This document shows positions 8,833 through 16,780 of a DNA stretch of 64,000 nt, in pieces (position 1 is the stretch's first letter; each line of letters begins with the position of its first letter). Where the stretch lies: assembly GCF_001899645.1 (NCBI RefSeq), contig NZ_MKVV01000057.1, positions 1-64,000 of the forward strand. Direction: 5' to 3'. The notes beneath the pieces were generated by a model. It made no database searches. It was not told where the DNA came from and saw only the letters and a program-made list of their open reading frames with translations. The stretch is from Pseudonocardia sp. 73-21. GTDB taxonomy: Bacteria > Actinomycetota > Actinomycetes > Mycobacteriales > Pseudonocardiaceae. A program made the translations under genes and the position numbers.

Positions 8833-11445
8833 GTGAACAGACAGCTCGTCGTCATCGGCAACGGGATGGTCGGGCACCGGCTCGTCCAGGCGCTGCGGGA
8901 GCGGGACACCCGGCGCGAGTGGCACGTCACCGTCCTCGGGGAGGAGACGCGCCCGGCCTACGACCGGGTGGCGCTCTCGTCCTACGTCGACGGCACGACG
9001 GCCGACGAGCTGACGCTGCCCGAGCTGGGGGTGCAGCTGCACCTGGGCGACCCCGCCGTCGCGATCGACCGGGCCGCCCGGCGGGTGCGCACCGCGTCAG
9101 GGCGCACGCTGTCCTACGACGCGTTGGTGCTGGCCACCGGCTCGGTGCCGTTCGTGCCGCCGGTGCCGGGAAGGGACCTGCCCGGCTGCTTCGTCTACCG
9201 CACCCTCGACGACCTCGACGCCATCACCGCGGCCGCGGAGGCCGCCGTGGCCCGACCAGGTCCCGGACGTCGCTCGGCCGTCGTCGTCGGGGGCGGGCTG
9301 CTCGGGCTGGAGGCGGCGCGGGCGCTGCGGCGGCTCGGGCTCTCGCCGCAGGTGGTGGAGATCGCGCCGCGGCTCATGCCCGTGCAGGTCGACGAGGGCG
9401 GCGGGGCGCTGCTGCGGCGGCTCGTCGAGTCGTCGGACCTGGCGGTGCGGTGCGGGGTGTCGGTGACCGCGGTCGCGCCCGACCGCGGCCGGCTCACGGC
9501 CACCCTCTCCGACGGCGTCGAGCTCGACGCCGACCTCGTCGTGTTCTCCGCCGGCATCCGGCCCGCCGACGCACTGGCCCGCGCGGCCGGGCTGGCGCTG
9601 GGCGAGCGCGGCGGGGTGCTCGTGGACAACCGCTGCCGCACCTCCGACGAGGACGTGTGGGCGATCGGTGAGGTCGCCGCGCTGGAGGGGCGCACGTACG
9701 GGCTGGTCGCGCCGGGCTACGCGATGGCGGAGGTCGTGGCCGACCGGCTGCTCGGCGGTCAGGCCACGATGACGCCGGCCGAGCTGGACATGTCCACGCA
9801 GCTCAAGATGCTCGGCGTCGACGTGGCCAGCTTCGGTGACGCCCAGGCCGCCACGCCGGGTGCGCTGGAGGTGGTGGTCGACGACCCCGTGGCGGGCACG
9901 TACTCGAAGCTCGTGGTCAGCGGACCTGCTCGGAGCGACAGCGGAGAGCTCGTCGATGGGGCGCGGACGCTGCTCGGCGGGGTGCTGGTCGGCGATGCGT
10001 CGAGATTCGCGTCGCTGCGCCCGCTCGTCGGTTCCCCGCTGCCCGCCGACCCCGCGGCGATGATCGCGCCCGGAGGCGTGGAGCTGGGGGCCGACGCCCT
10101 GCCCGACTCGGCGCAGATCTGCTCCTGCAACGCGGTCACCAAGGGCGCGATCACCTCGGCGATCGCCGGCGGGGCGCACGATGTTCCCGCGCTGAAGGCC
10201 TGCACCCGGGCCGGCACCAGCTGCGGATCCTGCGTCCCCCTGCTGAAGAAGGTTCTCGCCACCGAGGGCGTCGAGGTCTCGAAGGCCCTGTGCGAGCACT
10301 TCGGGCAGAGCCGCGCCGAGCTGTTCGAGGTGGTGGCGGGCACCGGGATCCGGACGTTCTCCGAGCTCGTCGACCGCTTCGGCCGCGGGCGGGGCTGCGA
10401 CATATGCAAGCCCGCCATCGCGTCGATCCTGGCCTCGCTCGGGACCGGCCACGTCCACGACGGCGAGCAGGCCGCCCTGCAGGACACCAACGACCACTTC
10501 CTCGCCAACCTGCAGCGCAACGGCACCTACTCGGTGGTGCCGCGGCTGCCCGGCGGCGAGGTGAGCCCGGCCCAGCTGATCACGATCGGCGAGGTGGCCC
10601 GCGACTTCGGGCTCTACACGAAGATCACCGGCGGTCAGCGCATCGACATGTTCGGCGCCCGCGTGGAGCAGCTCCCCGCGATCTGGCGGCGGCTCGTCGA
10701 CGCCGGGTTCGAGTCCGGGCACGCCTACGGCAAGGCGCTGCGCACGGTCAAGTCCTGCGTGGGCACCACGTGGTGCCGCTACGGCGTGCAGGACTCCGTG
10801 GGGCTCGCCGTCGCGCTGGAGCTGCGCTACCGGGGCCTGCGGGCGCCGCACAAGTTCAAGTCCGGCGTCTCGGGCTGCGCGCGCGAGTGCGCGGAGGCGC
10901 GCAGCAAGGACTTCGGCATCATCGCCACCGAGCAGGGCTGGAACCTCTACGTCGGCGGCAACGGCGGGTTCACCCCGCGCCACGCGGAGCTGCTCGCGTC
11001 CGACCTCGACACCGAGCAGCTCGTGACGATCATCGACCGGTTCCTCATGTTCTACATCCGCACCGCCGACCGGCTGCAGCGCACGGCGTCGTGGATCGAG
11101 TCGCTCGAGGGCGGGCTCGAGCACCTGCGCGCCGTCGTCGTCGAGGACTCCCTGGGCATCTGCGCGGACCTGGAGGCGGCCATGGAGAAGCACGTCGGCA
11201 GCTACGCCGACGAGTGGCGCGGGGTGCTGGAGGACGAGGAGAAGCTGGCGCGGTTCGTGTCGTTCGTCAACGCACCGGACACCCCCGACGCGACGATCGA
11301 GGTGGTCAGGGAGCGCGGCCAGCCGGTGCCCCTGCCTGCGCCGGGAGTGCGCCAGCCCACAGAGCTGCGGCTCCGCCGCCCGTGCGCGGTTATCGGTGCC
11401 GGGGCACCGATAACCGCGCACGACCCGGCCGGGGCCGACCGATGA
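8833..11445 (+). CDS. nirB: Assimilatory NAD(P)H nitrite reductase, large subunit
   Basis: An 870-residue cytoplasmic flavo-sirohaem enzyme that reduces nitrite to ammonium with NAD(P)H. The domains in order are an FAD/NAD(P) oxidoreductase with GNGMVG (9-14) and GGGLLGLE (about 155-162); a BFD-like [2Fe-2S] region with CSC and CGSC near residues 430-465; a further CDICKP motif; and the ferredoxin-like and 4Fe-4S/sirohaem half, whose ligands I place at Cys642, Cys648, Cys682 and Cys686. Starting with GTG, it overlaps nirD by ATGA. Its last 20 or so residues are encoded by a perfect palindrome belonging to a repeat family found at three other sites in the window, so the natural C terminus has been altered by element insertion. 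Confidence 0.95.
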   Translation: MNRQLVVIGNGMVGHRLVQALRERDTRREWHVTVLGEETRPAYDRVALSSYVDGTTADELTLPELGVQLHLGDPAVAIDRAARRVRTASGRTLSYDALVLATGSVPFVPPVPGRDLPGCFVYRTLDDLDAITAAAEAAVARPGPGRRSAVVVGGGLLGLEAARALRRLGLSPQVVEIAPRLMPVQVDEGGGALLRRLVESSDLAVRCGVSVTAVAPDRGRLTATLSDGVELDADLVVFSAGIRPADALARAAGLALGERGGVLVDNRCRTSDEDVWAIGEVAALEGRTYGLVAPGYAMAEVVADRLLGGQATMTPAELDMSTQLKMLGVDVASFGDAQAATPGALEVVVDDPVAGTYSKLVVSGPARSDSGELVDGARTLLGGVLVGDASRFASLRPLVGSPLPADPAAMIAPGGVELGADALPDSAQICSCNAVTKGAITSAIAGGAHDVPALKACTRAGTSCGSCVPLLKKVLATEGVEVSKALCEHFGQSRAELFEVVAGTGIRTFSELVDRFGRGRGCDICKPAIASILASLGTGHVHDGEQAALQDTNDHFLANLQRNGTYSVVPRLPGGEVSPAQLITIGEVARDFGLYTKITGGQRIDMFGARVEQLPAIWRRLVDAGFESGHAYGKALRTVKSCVGTTWCRYGVQDSVGLAVALELRYRGLRAPHKFKSGVSGCARECAEARSKDFGIIATEQGWNLYVGGNGGFTPRHAELLASDLDTEQLVTIIDRFLMFYIRTADRLQRTASWIESLEGGLEHLRAVVVEDSLGICADLEAAMEKHVGSYADEWRGVLEDEEKLARFVSFVNAPDTPDATIEVVRERGQPVPLPAPGVRQPTELRLRRPCAVIGAGAPITAHDPAGADR
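11381..11422. repeat. Dispersed palindrome, copy 1 (inside nirB 3' end)
   Basis: A perfect inverted repeat with 20-bp arms (11381-11400 and 11403-11422) and a GG centre. The core reads CGTGCGCGGTTATCGGTGCC. It shares its flank (GCGGCTCCGCCGCC before, ACGACCC after) with copy 4 at 37.6 kb. It is read in frame as the last part of nirB. Confidence 0.9.
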
Positions 11446-11786
11446 CCACCGTCGTCCCGGATCTGCGCTGGCACGACGTCTGCGACCTCGCGCGGCTGCT
11501 GCCCGAACGCGGGGCCGCCGCGCTCGTGGACGGGCGGCAGGTCGCGATCTTCCGCACCCACGACGGCGGGCTGCACGCCGTGGACAACATCGACCCGATC
11601 TCCGGGGCCGCGGTGCTCTCGCGCGGCATCGTCGGCGACAGGGGCGGGGTGCCCACCGTCGCGTCGCCCGTCTACAAGGAGTCGTTCAGCCTGCTGGACG
11701 GCCGCTGTCTCGACGCCGACGGGGTGAGCGTCACCGTGTATGCGGTGCGCATCACGGACGGCCGCGTCCAGATCGGGATACCGTGA
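11442..11786 (+). CDS. nirD: Nitrite reductase small subunit
   Basis: A 114-residue Rieske-fold partner of NirB. As in other NAD(P)H-type NirD proteins, the Rieske Cys/His ligands are absent: the segment around VDNIDPISGAAVLSRGIVG carries no CxH pair, so it presumably has a structural role. Start and stop are coupled on both sides, with ATGA shared with nirB and GTGA shared with the following HemD-type gene, which implies a single polycistronic message. The length is normal for the family. Confidence 0.93.
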   Translation: MTTVVPDLRWHDVCDLARLLPERGAAALVDGRQVAIFRTHDGGLHAVDNIDPISGAAVLSRGIVGDRGGVPTVASPVYKESFSLLDGRCLDADGVSVTVYAVRITDGRVQIGIP

Positions 11787-12979
11787 CGACTGCCGTGACC
11801 ACCACTGACGCCGCCACCACCACGACCGCCGTCCCACCCCTCGCGGGGTTCACCGTCGGCGTCACCGCCGCGCGCCGGGCCGAGGAGCTCGGCACGATGA
11901 TGGAGCGCCGCGGCGCGGCCGTGCTGCACGGGCCCGCGCTGCGCATCGTCGCGCTGGCCGACGACACCGACCTGCTCGCCGCCACCCGCGGCCTCATCGC
12001 CCAGCCCCCGGACATCACCGTGGCCACCACCGGCATCGGTTTCCGCGGCTGGGTGGAGGCCGCCGACGGGTGGGGCATCGGTGAGGACCTGCTGGCCGCC
12101 CTGGGCTCGGGGAAGCTGATCGCCCGCGGCCCGAAGGCACGCGGCGCGATCCGCGCGTCCGGGCTGGTGGACGCGTGGTCACCGCCGTCGGAGTCCTCGG
12201 CCGAGGTGCTCGACTACCTGCTCGCCGCCGGCGTCGAGGGCTCCCGCATCGCGGTGCAGCTGCACGGCGAGCCGCTGCCCGACGTCGTCGAGGCGTTGCA
12301 GGTGGCGGGCGCCGAGGTGATCGAGGTGCCGGTCTACCGCTGGGCCCCGCCCGTCGACATCGGGCCGCTCGACCGCCTCACCGACACCGTGCTCGGCGGC
12401 TGCGTCGACGTGCTCGCGTTCACCAGCGCCCCCGCCGCCGCGAGCCTGCTGGCCCGGGCCGCCGAGCGCGGCCTGCGCGACGAGCTCGTCGCGGCGATGT
12501 GCGGCCCGGTGCTGGCGCTGTGCGTCGGGCCCGTCACCGCCGCACCGCTGGAAGCGCTCGACATCCCCACCGTGCAGCCCGAGCGCTCCCGGCTCGGGGC
12601 CATGGTGCGCAAGCTGGAGTCCGAGATGCCCGCGCGGGCCCGGCGGCTCCCGGTGGCCGGCCACTGGCTGGAGCTGCGCGGGCACGCCGTGCTCGTCGAC
12701 GGGGTGCTGCGCCCGGTGCCACCCGCCGGGATGGCGCTGCTGCGGGTGCTGGCCCGGCGGCCCGGGCGGGTGGTCACCCGCGCCGAGCTGCTGCGTGCGC
12801 TGCCCGGCACCAGCAACGACGAGCACGCGGTGGAGACGGCGATGACGCGCCTGCGCTCGGCCCTGGGAGAATCCCGGCTCGTGCAGACCGTCGTGAAGCG
12901 CGGCTACCGGCTCGCGCTCGACCCCGCCGCGGGCCCGGCCCCGGTCGGGGGGCACTGCCTGCACGGGGACAGCCGGTGA
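11783..12979 (+). CDS. HemD-domain/winged-helix transcriptional regulator
   Basis: A 398-residue fusion. Residues of about 20-270 form a uroporphyrinogen-III synthase (HemD)-like domain (TVGVTAARRAEELGTMMERR, ATTGIGFRGWVE, LAFTSAPAAASLL). Residues of about 295-385 form an OmpR-type winged helix (PGRVVTRAELLRALPG, EHAVETAMTRLRSALG, VQTVVKRGYRL). The same architecture is known beside nirBD in mycobacteria (Rv0260c). It may sense or make the tetrapyrrole precursor of sirohaem and control the operon. Which of the two it does cannot be decided here, because HemD catalytic residues are poorly conserved in general. It overlaps nirD by GTGA and lies 25 bases from cbiX. Confidence 0.88.
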   Translation: MTTAVTTTDAATTTTAVPPLAGFTVGVTAARRAEELGTMMERRGAAVLHGPALRIVALADDTDLLAATRGLIAQPPDITVATTGIGFRGWVEAADGWGIGEDLLAALGSGKLIARGPKARGAIRASGLVDAWSPPSESSAEVLDYLLAAGVEGSRIAVQLHGEPLPDVVEALQVAGAEVIEVPVYRWAPPVDIGPLDRLTDTVLGGCVDVLAFTSAPAAASLLARAAERGLRDELVAAMCGPVLALCVGPVTAAPLEALDIPTVQPERSRLGAMVRKLESEMPARARRLPVAGHWLELRGHAVLVDGVLRPVPPAGMALLRVLARRPGRVVTRAELLRALPGTSNDEHAVETAMTRLRSALGESRLVQTVVKRGYRLALDPAAGPAPVGGHCLHGDSR

Positions 12980-13004
12980 CCGACCTGCTTGTCAGGGCCG
13001 GTCG

Positions 13005-13703
13005 ATGAACACTGTGCCCAGCCTGCTGCTCGTCGCCCACGGCACCCGCGCGCCCGAGGGGGCCGTGGTCACCGAGCTCGTCGCCCAGCGGGCCCGCGAG
13101 GCGCTGGGGGTGCGGGTCGGGGCCTGCTACGTCGACGTCCGGCACCCCACCCCGGCCGACGCCCTCGCGGAGCTCCCCGGCCCGTGCGTGGCCGTCCCGA
13201 TGTTCCTGGCCGCGGGCTACCACGTCCGGGTGGACGTCCCGGCGCAGCTGGGCGGCACCGGTCGCTCCGACGTGGTGCTGGCCGACACGTTCGGCCCCGA
13301 TCCGGCGCTGGTCGCCGCCGCGGCCGACCGGCTGCGCGCCGCCGGGCTACGGGACGGCGACGCCGTGGTGCTGGCCGTCGCCGGGTCGAGCGACCCGCAC
13401 GCGCAGGCCGACGGGGCCACCGCCGCCCGCCGGCTGGGCCGGCTGCTCGGCGCGCCGGTCACCCTGGCCACGATCGCGACGGGCGGGCCGCGGGTCGGCG
13501 AGGCCGTCGCGTCGCTGCGCGAGGGCGGGGCGAAGCGCGTGGCCGTGGCCTCGTGGCTGCTGGCGCCCGGGCTGTTCCAACGCCAGCTCGACGCGTGCGG
13601 CGCCGACCTGGTCGGGGCGCCCATCTCCGACCACGACGCGGTGATCGAGCTGGTGGCCGCCCGCTACCAGGCGGCGCTGTCGGCCGCGGTGCGCACGGCC
13701 TGA
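13005..13703 (+). CDS. cbiX: Sirohydrochlorin chelatase, CbiX family
   Basis: A 232-residue chelatase that probably inserts Fe(II) into sirohydrochlorin to give sirohaem, the prosthetic group of NirB two genes upstream. The first metal-binding His is in VAHGTRAP near the N terminus and a second candidate is in AAGYHVRVDVP. The protein is long enough to contain two CbiX halves; the second half (DAVVLAVAGSSDP onward) has Ser where a His would be expected, as in single-site long forms. The M. tuberculosis neighbour Rv0259c shows the same gene order. Choosing sirohaem over cobalamin rests on the nir context. Confidence 0.88.
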   Translation: MNTVPSLLLVAHGTRAPEGAVVTELVAQRAREALGVRVGACYVDVRHPTPADALAELPGPCVAVPMFLAAGYHVRVDVPAQLGGTGRSDVVLADTFGPDPALVAAAADRLRAAGLRDGDAVVLAVAGSSDPHAQADGATAARRLGRLLGAPVTLATIATGGPRVGEAVASLREGGAKRVAVASWLLAPGLFQRQLDACGADLVGAPISDHDAVIELVAARYQAALSAAVRTA

Positions 13704-13724
13704 CGTCGCAGCTCGTCGGTCTCC

Positions 13725-13770
13725 TCGCAGCCCGCCGGCGCGCTGCGAGGACGCCACACGGGCTGCGAGG
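13725..13770. terminator. Bidirectional hairpin between convergent genes
   Basis: CTCGCAGCCCG (13725-13735) pairs with CGGGCTGCGAG (13760-13770) in the short space between cbiX and the convergent alkyltransferase-like gene. The 24-base loop is long, so it is a moderate terminator candidate for both sides. Confidence 0.5.
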
Positions 13771-14046
13771 TCAGGGGCGGCGGGGGAGGCGACCGTCCAC
13801 CAGCAGGATGCCTTCGGTGCGCAGGCGTGCGGCCTGTTCCTGTGCCACGTGCTTCGCGCAGGTGCCGTCGGCGCGCAGGACGCGGTGCCAGGGGATGTCG
13901 TGGCCGTCCTCGGCCAGGATCCGGCCCACCATCCGCGCCCGCCCCGGCATGCCCGCGCGGGCGGCGACCTCCCCGTAGGTGGACGTCTCGCCCGGCGGGA
14001 TCGAGCGGACGACCTCGCGCACCCGCTCGACGGCGGCGTCGTCCAT
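13771..14046 (-). CDS. Alkyltransferase-like protein (ATL)
   Basis: A 91-residue MGMT-fold DNA-binding protein. In true O6-alkylguanine transferases the active site reads PCHRV; here it is IPWHRVLRADG with Trp53 in place of Cys, the hallmark of ATLs. These bind O6-alkylguanine, flip the base and hand the lesion to nucleotide-excision repair. The helix-turn-helix part (TSTYGEVAARAGMPGRARMV) is intact, so this is a functional ATL and not a broken MGMT. The M. tuberculosis counterpart is Rv3204, next to lipV (Rv3203). Here too a lipV-like remnant lies directly upstream, with a two-base gap, and is read in the same direction. Confidence 0.9.
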   Translation of the reverse strand: MDDAAVERVREVVRSIPPGETSTYGEVAARAGMPGRARMVGRILAEDGHDIPWHRVLRADGTCAKHVAQEQAARLRTEGILLVDGRLPRRP

Positions 14047-14048
14047 CT

Positions 14049-14426
14049 TCACCACGGGAAGGCCCGGATCGCCGTCGCCACCTCGGCCGCGCGTTCCAGG
14101 TAGACCACGTGGCCCGTGTCGGACTCCTGGACGGTCGTGAGCGGGCCGAGGTGCGCCACCCAGTCCGGGTGGACGTAGGCCTCCTTCGTGGCTGTCGGCA
14201 GCAGGGTGGGGAGGTCGGCGGGCGGGGGGATCGCGGGCCGGGACGGCGAGCGGCCGTGCCCCCGCAGATCGACGGTGACGAGCCGGACATCCGGGAGCCC
14301 AGCGGCCGGCGGGCGCCACCGGAGGCAGTGCCCGGTGCCGCCGTGCAGGGCCAGGACGGGCGGACCGTCCACGGGCCCGTAGAGGTCGACGTTGAGCACA
14401 CTCACGCCCGTGATCGTGCCAGCCAC
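14049..14426 (-). pseudogene. LipV-like alpha/beta hydrolase remnant lacking its catalytic core
   Basis: A 125-residue open frame (possible GTG starts at 14426 and 14405) that begins like a normal hydrolase, with LALHGGTGHCLRW and VTVDLRGHGRSPSR. It then jumps to a C-terminal segment, PTLLPTATKEAYVHPDWV followed by ESDTGHVVYLERAAEVA. The GxSxG nucleophile elbow and the cap region, about 100 residues, are missing, although the frame is preserved. The remaining ends match the ends of mycobacterial LipV (Rv3203) as I remember it, and the neighbouring ATL confirms the locus. The simplest reading is an in-frame internal deletion that left a catalytically dead fragment. Confidence 0.75.
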
Positions 14427-14505
14427 CGGGCCCCGCGGGGCAGTGGACCGGGCCGCGTCGACGCGCAGCAGCAGCGGGGGTGGCCGGTCGTCGAGGTCGA
14501 GGGCA

Positions 14506-14625
14506 TCAGGGCGCCGACGGGTCGAGCCCGGGCAGGACGAACGCGCCGAAGCCGCCGTAGGCGCTCGCGGGGTGGTTCGGGCTCAGGCTGACCGAGGCGC
14601 CGGTCGGGGTGAGCGCGGTCGTCAC
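14506..14625 (-). CDS. Possible 39-residue small protein coupled to the Asp23 gene
   Basis: A short frame starting with GTG overlaps the stop of the upstream Asp23-family gene by GTGA, the coupling seen throughout this genome. The peptide ends with NHPASAYGGFGAFVLPGLDP and has no recognisable domain. Coding is supported only by the coupling and by the absence of any other content here, so it may be chance. Confidence 0.25.
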   Translation of the reverse strand: MTTALTPTGASVSLSPNHPASAYGGFGAFVLPGLDPSAP

Positions 14626-15044
14626 GACACGCGCGGGGCGGCCGCGGGCAGGGCCGGGACGTCCTCGTCCTTGTCGTCGGACGGCAGGTGCACGTCGCTG
14701 ACGTTGATGTCGACCTCGACGACCTCGAGGCCGGTCATGCGCTCCAGGGCACCGATCACGTTGCGGCGCACGGCCTTCGCCACCTCGACGACGGACGCGC
14801 CGTAGGAGACGACGAGCTCGAGGTCCACGGCGGCCTGCTTCTCGCCGACCTCGACGCCGACACCCTGGCCGGCGTTGGTGGTGGCACCGGGGATGCGCTC
14901 GCGCAGGGCGCCGAAGGCGCGGGCGGCGGCGCCGCCGAGGGCGTGGACGCCGGGCACCTCCCGCGCGGCGAGCCCGGCGATCTTCGAGACGACGATGTCG
15001 GCGATCTGGGTGGTGCCCTGCGGGGTGGCGAGCGGCGTGGCCAT
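14622..15044 (-). CDS. Asp23/Gls24 family envelope stress protein
   Basis: A 140-residue member of the alkaline-shock (Asp23/Gls24) family, soluble proteins that associate with the membrane and respond to envelope stress in Gram-positive bacteria. Typical segments are IADIVVSKIAGLAAREVPGV near residues 14-33, VGVEVGEKQAAVDLELVVSY in the middle and GLEVVEVDINVSDV near the end. The ATG is preceded by GGAGGAG. It is divergent from an ECF sigma-factor operon that encodes a second Asp23 protein and an anti-sigma factor with an Asp23-like tail. The intergenic region of about 180 bases probably holds promoters for both arms. Confidence 0.88.
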   Translation of the reverse strand: MATPLATPQGTTQIADIVVSKIAGLAAREVPGVHALGGAAARAFGALRERIPGATTNAGQGVGVEVGEKQAAVDLELVVSYGASVVEVAKAVRRNVIGALERMTGLEVVEVDINVSDVHLPSDDKDEDVPALPAAAPRVS

Positions 15045-15227
15045 GTCTACTCCTCCGTGGACGGTCCGTTCCTCGTTGCGGGAACACCGGTGACGACACC
15101 GGGACGCCACGTTCCTCACGCCGTGCCACAGTGACGTGGCCCACCGTGAGGATCGTGGTCGGCGCGTGTCTCCCCTGTGTCAGAGCAGTCGAGTTGTCCG
15201 GGCGTTTGTGGAGGAAGGGAGCTAGAG

Positions 15228-15809
15228 GTGGTGACAGGCTCCGCGGTGGCCGAGGCCGCACCGTCGGACGGCGGGTGGGACGACGCCACACTCGTCGGCC
15301 GGGCCCGCGAGGGCGACCTGCGCGCGTTCGAGGCACTGGTCGGGCGGTACCAACGGCGGATCTACCAGCTCGCCTGGCGGATGACCGGCAGCTCGGGCGA
15401 CGCCGAGGACGTCACGCAGGAGGTCTTCCTGACCCTGTGGCGACGGCTGCCCGAACTGCGGGAGGACGTCGCCGTCGTCGGATGGCTCTACAAGACGGCC
15501 ACCAACCGCTGTCTCAACGTCCTGCGGTCGCGCAAGCCCACGGCCGAGGTGGACGAGGCGACCACGCCGTCGCACGATGCGTCGGACGATCCGGAGCGCT
15601 CGGCCGAGTCGAACGAACAGATGCAGGCACTGGCGGCCGCACTGGGGCGGCTGCCGGCGAAACAGCGGGCGGTGTGGCTCCTGCGGGAGATCCACGGCCG
15701 CAGCTACGACGAGATCGCCGATCTCGTCGACACGACCCCCCAATCCGTGCGCGGGCGGCTCGCCCGGGCGCGTGTGCAACTGGCGGAGATGATGCAACCG
15801 TGGCGGTGA
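15228..15809 (+). CDS. ECF-type RNA polymerase sigma factor
   Basis: A 193-residue sigma-70 family factor with region 2 (FEALVGRYQRRIYQLAWRMT, then DAEDVTQEVFLTLWRRL with the -10-binding helix) and region 4 (RLPAKQRAVWLLREIHGRSY, then DEIADLVDTTPQSVRGRLAR, the -35 helix-turn-helix). It lacks region 1 and region 3, as ECF factors do. I chose the GTG at 15228 because GGAGGAAGGGA lies at 15210-15219; a second GTG follows directly. The stop overlaps the start of the downstream anti-sigma-like gene (GTGA), so the pair is translated together, which fits sigma/anti-sigma stoichiometry. Confidence 0.93.
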   Translation: MVTGSAVAEAAPSDGGWDDATLVGRAREGDLRAFEALVGRYQRRIYQLAWRMTGSSGDAEDVTQEVFLTLWRRLPELREDVAVVGWLYKTATNRCLNVLRSRKPTAEVDEATTPSHDASDDPERSAESNEQMQALAAALGRLPAKQRAVWLLREIHGRSYDEIADLVDTTPQSVRGRLARARVQLAEMMQPWR

Positions 15810-16384
15810 CCAGAGGGACCCATGGGAACAGCCGGATCGACGGTCACCCGCTTCCCTGCGGACGGTGGGTGGAGGACGTCGTCGACGACCTCGACGCCGG
15901 CCGGACCGACGACCATTCCCGAACCTGCGAGCACTGCGCCACCGCGCGGCGCAGCCTCGAGAACCTGATGGAGGCCACCGCGGCGCTCGTCGCGGATCCC
16001 TCCGAACCACCCCCCACCCTGCTCGGCCGGATCATGCAGGCCGTCCGGGCCGAGGCCCGGCGCGGTGACGTGCTGGCGCTGGAGGGGGCCGAGCTCGGAC
16101 CGGCGGACGTCTCCGAGGTGGCCGTGGCGGCGGTCCTGCGCTTCGCCGCGGACTCGGTGGAGGGTGTGTGGGCCCGCAGCTGCCACATCACCGTCGAGCC
16201 GGGGAGCGCCGGAACCATCGCCGTGGCCATGACGTTGTCGCTGCGCTACGGCAGCGGCCCCGCCGAGGGGCTGCTGGGCGAGGTGCGCGGGCGGCTCGCC
16301 GCCGCGCTGGCCGGCCAGGTCGGCCTGCACGCGCACCGCGTGGACCTGACGATCGTCGACGTGTGGCCGGAGGAGGAGCTGTGA
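15806..16384 (+). CDS. Putative anti-sigma factor: HC2-type zinc motif fused to an Asp23-like domain
   Basis: A 192-residue soluble protein coupled to the sigma gene. Residues of about 30-45 contain HSRTCEHC, the H-x3-C-x2-C signature of zinc-binding anti-sigma domains. No transmembrane segment follows. Instead, residues of about 110-190 (HITVEPGSAGTIAVAMTLSL, GSGPAEGLLGEVRGRLAAAL, GLHAHRVDLTIVDVW) have the strand-helix-strand pattern of Asp23/Gls24 proteins. I infer that it holds the upstream sigma factor and that the Asp23-like part links release to partner Asp23 proteins encoded on both sides. The next Asp23 gene overlaps by GTGA. The Asp23 assignment is by pattern and is less certain than the zinc motif. 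Confidence 0.7.
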   Translation: MTRGTHGNSRIDGHPLPCGRWVEDVVDDLDAGRTDDHSRTCEHCATARRSLENLMEATAALVADPSEPPPTLLGRIMQAVRAEARRGDVLALEGAELGPADVSEVAVAAVLRFAADSVEGVWARSCHITVEPGSAGTIAVAMTLSLRYGSGPAEGLLGEVRGRLAAALAGQVGLHAHRVDLTIVDVWPEEEL

Positions 16385-16752
16385 CGACGCCTCTGGAGAA
16401 TCTCGGTGAGGTCGCCGACGTCCACGTCGCGTCGGCCGCCGCCGGCGCCGCCCGCGCCACCCCCGGCGTCGAACGGCTGCAGCCCGGCCTGTGGGGCCTG
16501 GTGCAGCAGCTCAGCCACGAGCTGTGGGAGCGCGCCACCGGCGAGGCCTACCCCGACGTGGCCGGGGTGGAGGTGGAGATGCAGGACGGGGTGGCGCTGG
16601 TGGACGTCACGCTGGCCACCGACGGCACGATCCCGGCCGGGCAGGTCGCGGCCGCGGTGCAGCGGGCGGTGGTCGACGCCGTCGCCGCCCGCACCGCCGT
16701 GCCGGTGCTGAGCGTGGCCGTGCACGTCTGCGAGATAGCCCTGCCCCGATAG
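16381..16752 (+). CDS. Asp23/Gls24-related protein
   Basis: A 123-residue protein coupled (GTGA) to the putative anti-sigma gene. It contains segments typical of the Asp23 fold, namely VADVHVASAAAGAARATPGV at the start, VAGVEVEMQDGVALVDVTLA in the middle and VAAAVQRAVVDAVAARTAVP near the end. It is a divergent paralogue of the protein encoded at 14.6-15.0 kb and lacks the usual acidic tail. Gene order suggests it belongs to the sigma-controlled stress response. It precedes adnA by 28 bases, but adnA likely has other promoters, since the pair adnA/adnB is a stable unit elsewhere. Confidence 0.8.
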   Translation: MTTPLENLGEVADVHVASAAAGAARATPGVERLQPGLWGLVQQLSHELWERATGEAYPDVAGVEVEMQDGVALVDVTLATDGTIPAGQVAAAVQRAVVDAVAARTAVPVLSVAVHVCEIALPR

Positions 16753-16780
16753 TGTCGGTGCCCCGTGGTTGCATCGTCCC

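Noticed and set aside
13771..14046. Broken MGMT lacking its active Cys
   Set aside because: Trp at this place and the short length are the normal state of ATL proteins.
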